A stretch of 64,000 nucleotides of DNA from Prorocentrum cordatum. Its lineage: Eukaryota > Sar > Dinophyceae > Prorocentrales > Prorocentraceae. The position numbers were made by a program, and so were the translations under genes. Under the pieces are notes generated by a model. It was not told where the DNA came from, made no database searches, and saw only the letters and a program-made list of their open reading frames with translations. The stretch is from assembly GCA_963575745.1 (NCBI GenBank), contig CAUYUJ010021683.1:71331-135330 (forward strand). The letters run 5' to 3'. Every line of letters starts with the position of its first letter. The stretch's first letter is position 1. Positions 59,699 to 64,000 of the stretch are shown one piece after another.

Positions 59699-60295
59699 CA
59701 GAGATGCCGGAGCCCTGTTACAGGGCCCCAGGACGGGCCAAGAGGCCCCCAAGAAGCCTCCAAGACGGTCCAAGAGGGCCCCGAGACGGCCAAAGATCGC
59801 CCGAAGACGCCCAACAGGGCCCCAAGACAGCCCAAGAGGCCTCCAAGACGCCCCAAGGGCCTTCCAAGAGGCCTCCGAAGAGGGCCCCAAGAGGCCAAAA
59901 TCGTTGATTTTCATTGTTTTTTCCGCTGTTTTTTGCGTTCTGGCTTTTTCGGCTTCCGGACGCTCCAAGACGGCCCAAGAGGCCCCCAAGACCGCTCCAA
60001 GACGGCCCATGAGGCTCCCAAGACGGCCCCGGAACGGCCCAGGAGGGCCCCCAAGACGGCCCAAGTGCCGCCCAAGACGGACCAAGAGGCCCCAAGACGG
60101 GCCCAAGAGGGGCTCAAGAGGGGAACCGAGAACTGAAAAATCGAGCCCTCCGCCCCAGAAGGCGCCCAGGAGGCCCCAAAAAGGCCCCAAGAGGCCCCCA
60201 AGAGGCCCCCAAGACGCCCCAAGAGGCGCCCAAGAGGCCTAAAAGAGGCCCCAAGAGGCCCCAAAACGGCCCCCAAGAGGCCCCAAAACTCGGCT
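59699..60295. repeat. Family N array, copy 4
   Basis: First box 59902-59975 (TGATTTTCATTGTTTTTTCC ... TTTTTCGGCTTCCGGACGCT). Second box about 60110-60175 (AGGGGAACCGAGAACTGAAA ...), about 212 bp between. Dense CCAAGACGGCCC and CCAAGAGGCCCC units throughout. Confidence 0.78.
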
Positions 60296-60344
60296 AGCCC
60301 ACAACTGTGCGACAATATGGGCCGGCGGAATGAGCGAAGCGATT

Positions 60345-60510
60345 AAATAACAAAAAGAATGTTATTAGAACATAAGCCCGACGTGTTAGAACAAGGCAGT
60401 CCCATCCAGAAATGTTCGAAGAACATTTCGTGGGAACCACATTCGGTTCTTATAACATTGTTTGGTAGGCCTATAGGCACGCCCGGACGTTCCGCCACTG
60501 CTTGAGAAGA
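60345..60510. mobile_element. Family Q element, copy 2 (uninterrupted)
   Basis: AATGTTATTAGAACATAAGC, GAAGAACATTTCGTGGGAAC, GGTAGGCCTATAGGCACGCC and CGTTCCGCCACTGCTTGAG. Confidence 0.7.
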
Positions 60511-60649
60511 GTATGGTTTGCAAAAGGTGTGGTTTGCAACCGGGCACCCCAGGGGGGGACCCTGGGGAGCGAGCGGAGACCTCGACAGAGCTCTCCGCCG
60601 CGCCCCGAGGCTGCCCGACGAGGACAGTGCCGCGCCACCCAGGCCCCAG

Positions 60650-60800
60650 CATCGGCCATGCACTGGCGACGTCGGCGGAGTATCGGCGACGTCGGCGTGG
60701 TGAAAACTGGGACCCGCATCGAGCCGCATCGCAAATGCATCGCCGATGCGGCGCGGTCCTCCAGCCCCCACGTGCTCCGACCCCATCTAAGAGGCCCGAC
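60650..60800. mobile_element. Family E element, copy 5
   Basis: GCATCGGCCATGCACTGGCG, GACGTCGGCGGAGTATCGGC, GCATCGCCGATGCGGCGCGG and CTCCGACCCCATCTAAGAGG. Confidence 0.72.
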
Positions 60801-60975
60801 TTGAAGGGGCAGTCGCCGAGCCCTGCACATCAGCAGCTGCCCACACCCGAAACGCCAGGGAGGCCCGCGCGGCTTTCGCGCGGGCAGGCGGGGCAGGCCG
60901 CCCCTCGAGCAGCGCGGGAGGGCAGGCCCTGGAAGGAGAGCGGTGTGGTGGTCTGTGGCAAGAGAGCTCGCCACC
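60801..60975. other. Unassigned sequence
   Basis: Nothing recognised. Confidence 0.3.
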
Positions 60976-61080
60976 GTCCTCCTCCTCCTCCTCCCTCCCT
61001 CCCTCTCGCCCTCCTCCTCCTCCTCCTCCTCCTCCTTCGCCTCCTCCTTCTCCTCTTCCTCCTCCTCCTCCTCCTCCGGG
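60976..61080. repeat. (TCC)n array
   Basis: TCC repeats with CCCT, TTCGCC and CTCTT variants. Confidence 0.93.
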
Positions 61081-61434
61081 GGAAGGAGCAGAGAGGAGGT
61101 CCTCTCAGTCAGTGCAGGCAGGCCTTGTCGAGGTCAGTTTATGGCGCTTTTGCAAGCGAGCTGTGGGCCCTCATGTGGCCCACGCTCAGGTGCCCTAGTG
61201 GGGCAACTTCGGCTGGCGATTCCATGGAAGTCGGCACCCGCCCAGCGGTTGCGAGTTTGACTCGCGCCTTGGAGGAGGACCGAACCGAACCGAACATCCT
61301 CCCTCTCCGCCTCCTCTTCCTCCTCCCTCCACTCTTCTGCATCCTTCCATTGTGCTCGAGGCGTGCTTTCAGTCAGAGCCGTGCCTAGGCAATGTTCTAG
61401 CAACGAACGTGCATCTGCCGCTCTCGAGCTGTAC
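61081..61434. other. Unassigned sequence
   Basis: A short TCC-rich patch near 61300-61330. No gene recognised. Confidence 0.35.
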
Positions 61435-61442
61435 TCCTACTT

Positions 61443-61604
61443 TTAGCTCGGGATTGTCCCGCTGCAAGGAGACTATCGACGAAAAAAAAGAAATAGTCAA
61501 ACAATACCCCCAACATGATCAGAAATGGTCAAGGAATCGTCCCCAGACTATGTTTGTGGACTATGTTTGAATATTCCTCCTGTAAAGAGACAGGCCCGAC
61601 TTAA
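61443..61604. mobile_element. Family A element, copy 23
   Basis: TTAGCTCGGGATTGTCCC to GAGACAGGCCCGACTTAA. Flanks TCCTACTT (61435-61442) and TCCTAGTT (61605-61612) match at 7 of 8. Confidence 0.88.
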
Positions 61605-61785
61605 TCCTAGTTGGATGGCACTTGGTGGAGCACCATGCTGATATAGCACAGGGGCGAATAATGGCCCCTCCTCCTCTCTCCATGCGCAGCCGCACGTGAA
61701 CCTCAGCCTCGCAGGTCACACTTCTGAACACCCGGCCCGGGTTCAGAATGTGAAGAATGTCAACAGCCGAACGTTAGAGGCCTGG

Positions 61786-61970
61786 GAAAGGGCACCAACA
61801 CCAACACAGGGGGTTGCCTCCACAGGGGGGAGATGATCCCAGATTTCGGTATTGGTGGTAATACTTCGGTCACCTTGAAAGCCAGAATATTACCACCATC
61901 ACCGAGATCGGGATCTTCTTCCCTCGGTGGAGGTGCATCGCCGATTTTGGTGTTGGTGTCAAAATCTAGG
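61786..61970. mobile_element. Family Y palindromic element, copy 2 (intact)
   Basis: GGGCACCAACACCAACACAG...GATCCCAGATTTCGGTATTG is inverted as CACCGAGATCGGGATC...CCGATTTTGGTGTTGGTGTC. The loop GGTCACCTTGAAAGCC carries no insertion. Confidence 0.85.
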
Positions 61971-62185
61971 CCTGCGAAAATGAATACCGGCGGGATGGTC
62001 CAATACCCCATCGTCGCTTAGACCTGTAGGGGTAGGGTTCGCAAGTGGTCGCAGAAATCCCCCTCCCTCCCTGCACGTGGGCTCCAAGCCCTGGCAGACC
62101 CTGGCGCCCGCCCCGCGAGCTGCCTCCAAGGTTGCCGCGGCTGGCGTATCGCTGGCCGTGGCGTGGCAGTCCCTGCACCTCGCTT
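61971..62185. other. Unassigned sequence
   Basis: Nothing recognised. Confidence 0.3.
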
Positions 62186-62189
62186 ACTG

Positions 62190-62415
62190 AGGCCCTCCTC
62201 CTCCTCCTGCTTTTCCCCTCCTCTTCCTCTCCTCCTCCCTTCCTCCTCCTCTACCCCTCCTCCTCCCCTCCTCCTCCCTCCTCCCCTCCTCCTCCTCCTT
62301 CTCCTCCTCCCCCTCCTCCTCCTCCTCCTCCTCCTCCCTCGCCCTGCTCCGCCTCGCACCTCCTCCCTCATCCCTCCTCCGCCGCCCGCTCCTCCTCCAC
62401 ACCCTACTCCGCTGT
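62190..62415. repeat. Imperfect (TCC)n array
   Basis: CTCCTCCTC with CCCCTCC and CTTCCTC variants. Confidence 0.94.
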
Positions 62416-62454
62416 TCCCCCTCCTTCCACATACATATGTGTCCTTGTATATCG

Positions 62455-62466
62455 CTCTCGCTGTCG

Positions 62467-62520
<54 letters not shown>
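62455..62520. repeat. (CT)n passing into (TA)n
   Basis: CTCTCTCTCTCTCTCTCT followed by TATATATATATATGTG. Confidence 0.93.
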
Positions 62521-62529
62521 GTATGAATG

Positions 62530-63010
62530 AATAACTATCCAAACTAGAACCACGCGCGCTTCGTGAGTGCTGATAATCTAGTCAGCCCCAGCCCTTGACA
62601 AGGTCACAGAGCATCGGAAGTATTTACCCACGCATGGTTTGAGCATGGGGTATCATGCATCGAGAACGCGGGCAGAGGAGATGCGAATTGTCGACAGCAT
62701 ACTATTCAATACGAAGCTGTGCTCACCTGTGAAAACAGTGTGATGACCAACGCGGTCGCGCAGTGCAACGCATTGTCATGGGATCAAGCCAGAAGCGGGT
62801 CCAATGCGGCTAGGCGCATTAAAAAACGAGATAGCAAAACAAATGCACAGCACTGCAAAACGATGCAATTCAAACCAAAGAAAATAGAGCACTGCTCACG
62901 AGTGCAATGTGAATCACGTAATAATCCAATTAAGCATGCAACGGAACACAAACCAACGGAATGCAAACCAGACTACAAACCAAGGCAAAATAATGCCACG
63001 TGCCGAACAT
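62530..63010. other. A-rich, lower-GC island without recognised gene
   Basis: Composition differs sharply from the GC-rich surroundings. Irregular AATGCA, GCAAAAC and CAAACCA motifs recur at 62830-63000. No frame has a known domain. Confidence 0.5.
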
Positions 63011-63291
63011 GATCCCGGGATCCCAGAGATCCCAGGGACGAGCCGCCCTGAAAGGAGCCCAATAGCAAGAGTGGCGCCAAGGGTGCCGCAAGGGATCCCG
63101 AAGTGGGCCCCGAGAAGCCCCTTGTGGGCATGGCAGGGGTGAAGCCTGGCCCGCGCATCACCAGGCTCGCACCGAAACGGCCGCGGCGAAACGGAGGCAG
63201 CGGTGGCACCGCGACGGTGGCAGCGGTACGCAGCGCGCCCCAGGCTCTAGCAAGCCGCAGCCCTTGACTGAGGTACCAATGACCCACAAAT

Positions 63292-63460
63292 TGACTACCT
63301 ACCATACCACCCCAACCCAACCCGAAGACCCGAATTTCAGGTTGAGGGGGGTACGGGTTCCATGTGTGTTTTTTTCAATGTTCCCCGACCCTCCCCCAAC
63401 TGGAAATGGAGGGAAAAGTTTGGCCTTCGGGTTGGGTTGGGGTCGTTTGGTGGGTGGTGA
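63292..63460. mobile_element. Family B element, copy 7
   Basis: 169 bp, TGACTACCTACCATACCACC to GGTCGTTTGGTGGGTGGTGA. Perfect 5-bp duplication CAAAT (63287-63291, 63461-63465). Confidence 0.92.
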
Positions 63461-63814
63461 CAAATGGCTTGAACTCGAGCTGAGAGAAGAATACCAACCG
63501 CGCGGATCACACCGCATCGCCCCGTCAACTTCGGCACGCCCATCACACGGATCGCGCCCCCCCCCAGGAGATCCACTCACAGTGCCAAGGACAAACTTCG
63601 CACGCGTCCCTCCGCCCACATCTGCACACCAGTTACACGGATCGTGCCCCAGAAGGATGTAGTTCCACGTGCTGCCCTAGTGGAAGGTTCGCAAAGCCTT
63701 CCCCTGCGTATTTCGGCTCACTCCTCACACGCATCGCACCCCAAAACCGACGGCCCTAGAGACAGGGTTCGCATCACACCGCCACGCCCATGACGGCATA
63801 CTCCTGACATGGAT
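63461..63814. other. Region with GGATCGCNCCCC-type short repeats
   Basis: CACACGGATCGCGCCCC, TTACACGGATCGTGCCCC and CACACGCATCGCACCCC recur about every 90-100 bp (63537, 63633, 63727), suggesting a diverged tandem array. Confidence 0.5.
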
Positions 63815-64000
63815 CAGTAGTTAGGGGCGTCTCATGGGCGTCTTGGACGCCTCTCGTGGGCTCGCGGCGTGATTCTCATGGGCATCTCGAAGCCTCTGCA
63901 AGGCCTCTTGGGGGCCCTCGCGGCGTCTCTTCGGGGCCACTCGGGAGCGTCTGGGGGTTTCTTGAAACACTTTGGGGGCCTCCTCTGGGGGATCTCGGGG
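63815..64000 (-). repeat. Family N array, copy 5 (inverted, runs off the window)
   Basis: GGGCGTCTTGGACGCC, AAGGCCTCTTGGGGGCC and GGGGGCCTCCTCTGGGGG are the reverse complement of the N motif. Confidence 0.6.

Noticed and set aside
37-61604. Regularly similar dispersed repeats as a CRISPR-like array
   Set aside because: Copies are 110-170 bp, scattered kilobases apart, and carry target duplications; there is no spacer array and the DNA is eukaryotic.

Overview
This 64 kb window is nuclear DNA of a eukaryote, most probably a dinoflagellate. The strongest evidence is an exact 21-nt copy of the dinoflagellate spliced leader (minus strand, 12700-12720) at the 5' end of a LINE relic. The two coding mobile elements also look like dinoflagellate types: a LINE with APE endonuclease, RT, a C-x-C-G zinc motif, RNase H and a C-terminal GH...CxxC motif, and a Helitron-like PIF1 helicase polyprotein with a Stc1-like zinc tail. 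I found no intact host gene, tRNA, rRNA, CRISPR array or bacterial-type operon. Most long open frames are low-complexity translations of microsatellites or frames crossing hairpin repeats.

Coding content: (1) 6705-12720, minus strand, a decayed LINE (ORF1-like coiled coil, then APE, RT, zinc motif, RNase H and C-terminal zinc motif) broken into many frames. (2) 29708-35055, minus strand, a Helitron-like helicase polyprotein in four frame segments. Its breaks lie at a CA microsatellite, a run of six C, and a small indel inside a zinc repeat, and helicase motif II has lost its acidic Asp.

The rest is a dense, nested collection of short non-autonomous elements, most with long terminal inverted repeats. 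I label the families A to Z locally; no database was searched. Family A (about 24 copies, ~110-170 bp) has TTARGTCGGGC...GCCCGACTTAA ends. Thirteen copies are flanked by 8-bp target duplications matching at 7 or 8 of 8 positions, usually with TA in the centre. Families B, C and V leave 5-bp duplications, J is flanked by TA, and Z has CAGGG ends with a perfect 8-bp duplication (hAT-like). P sits between 13- and 23-bp direct repeats. Family K is an inverted-repeat element with a (TCC/GGA)n array as its interior, which may explain how some of these arrays spread. Family N consists of long arrays of a CCAAGANGGCCCC-like motif around two conserved boxes at fixed spacing.

Nesting gives a relative chronology: A in B (1-360), C in A (4.5 kb and 26.8 kb), V in D (27.3 kb), A in the loop of palindrome Y (17.2 kb), and P in Q (58.2 kb). 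Very large trinucleotide arrays (ACT, GGA/TCC, CGT, ATC) fill most remaining space. Family boundaries and copy counts were made by eye and are approximate where no target duplication is given.
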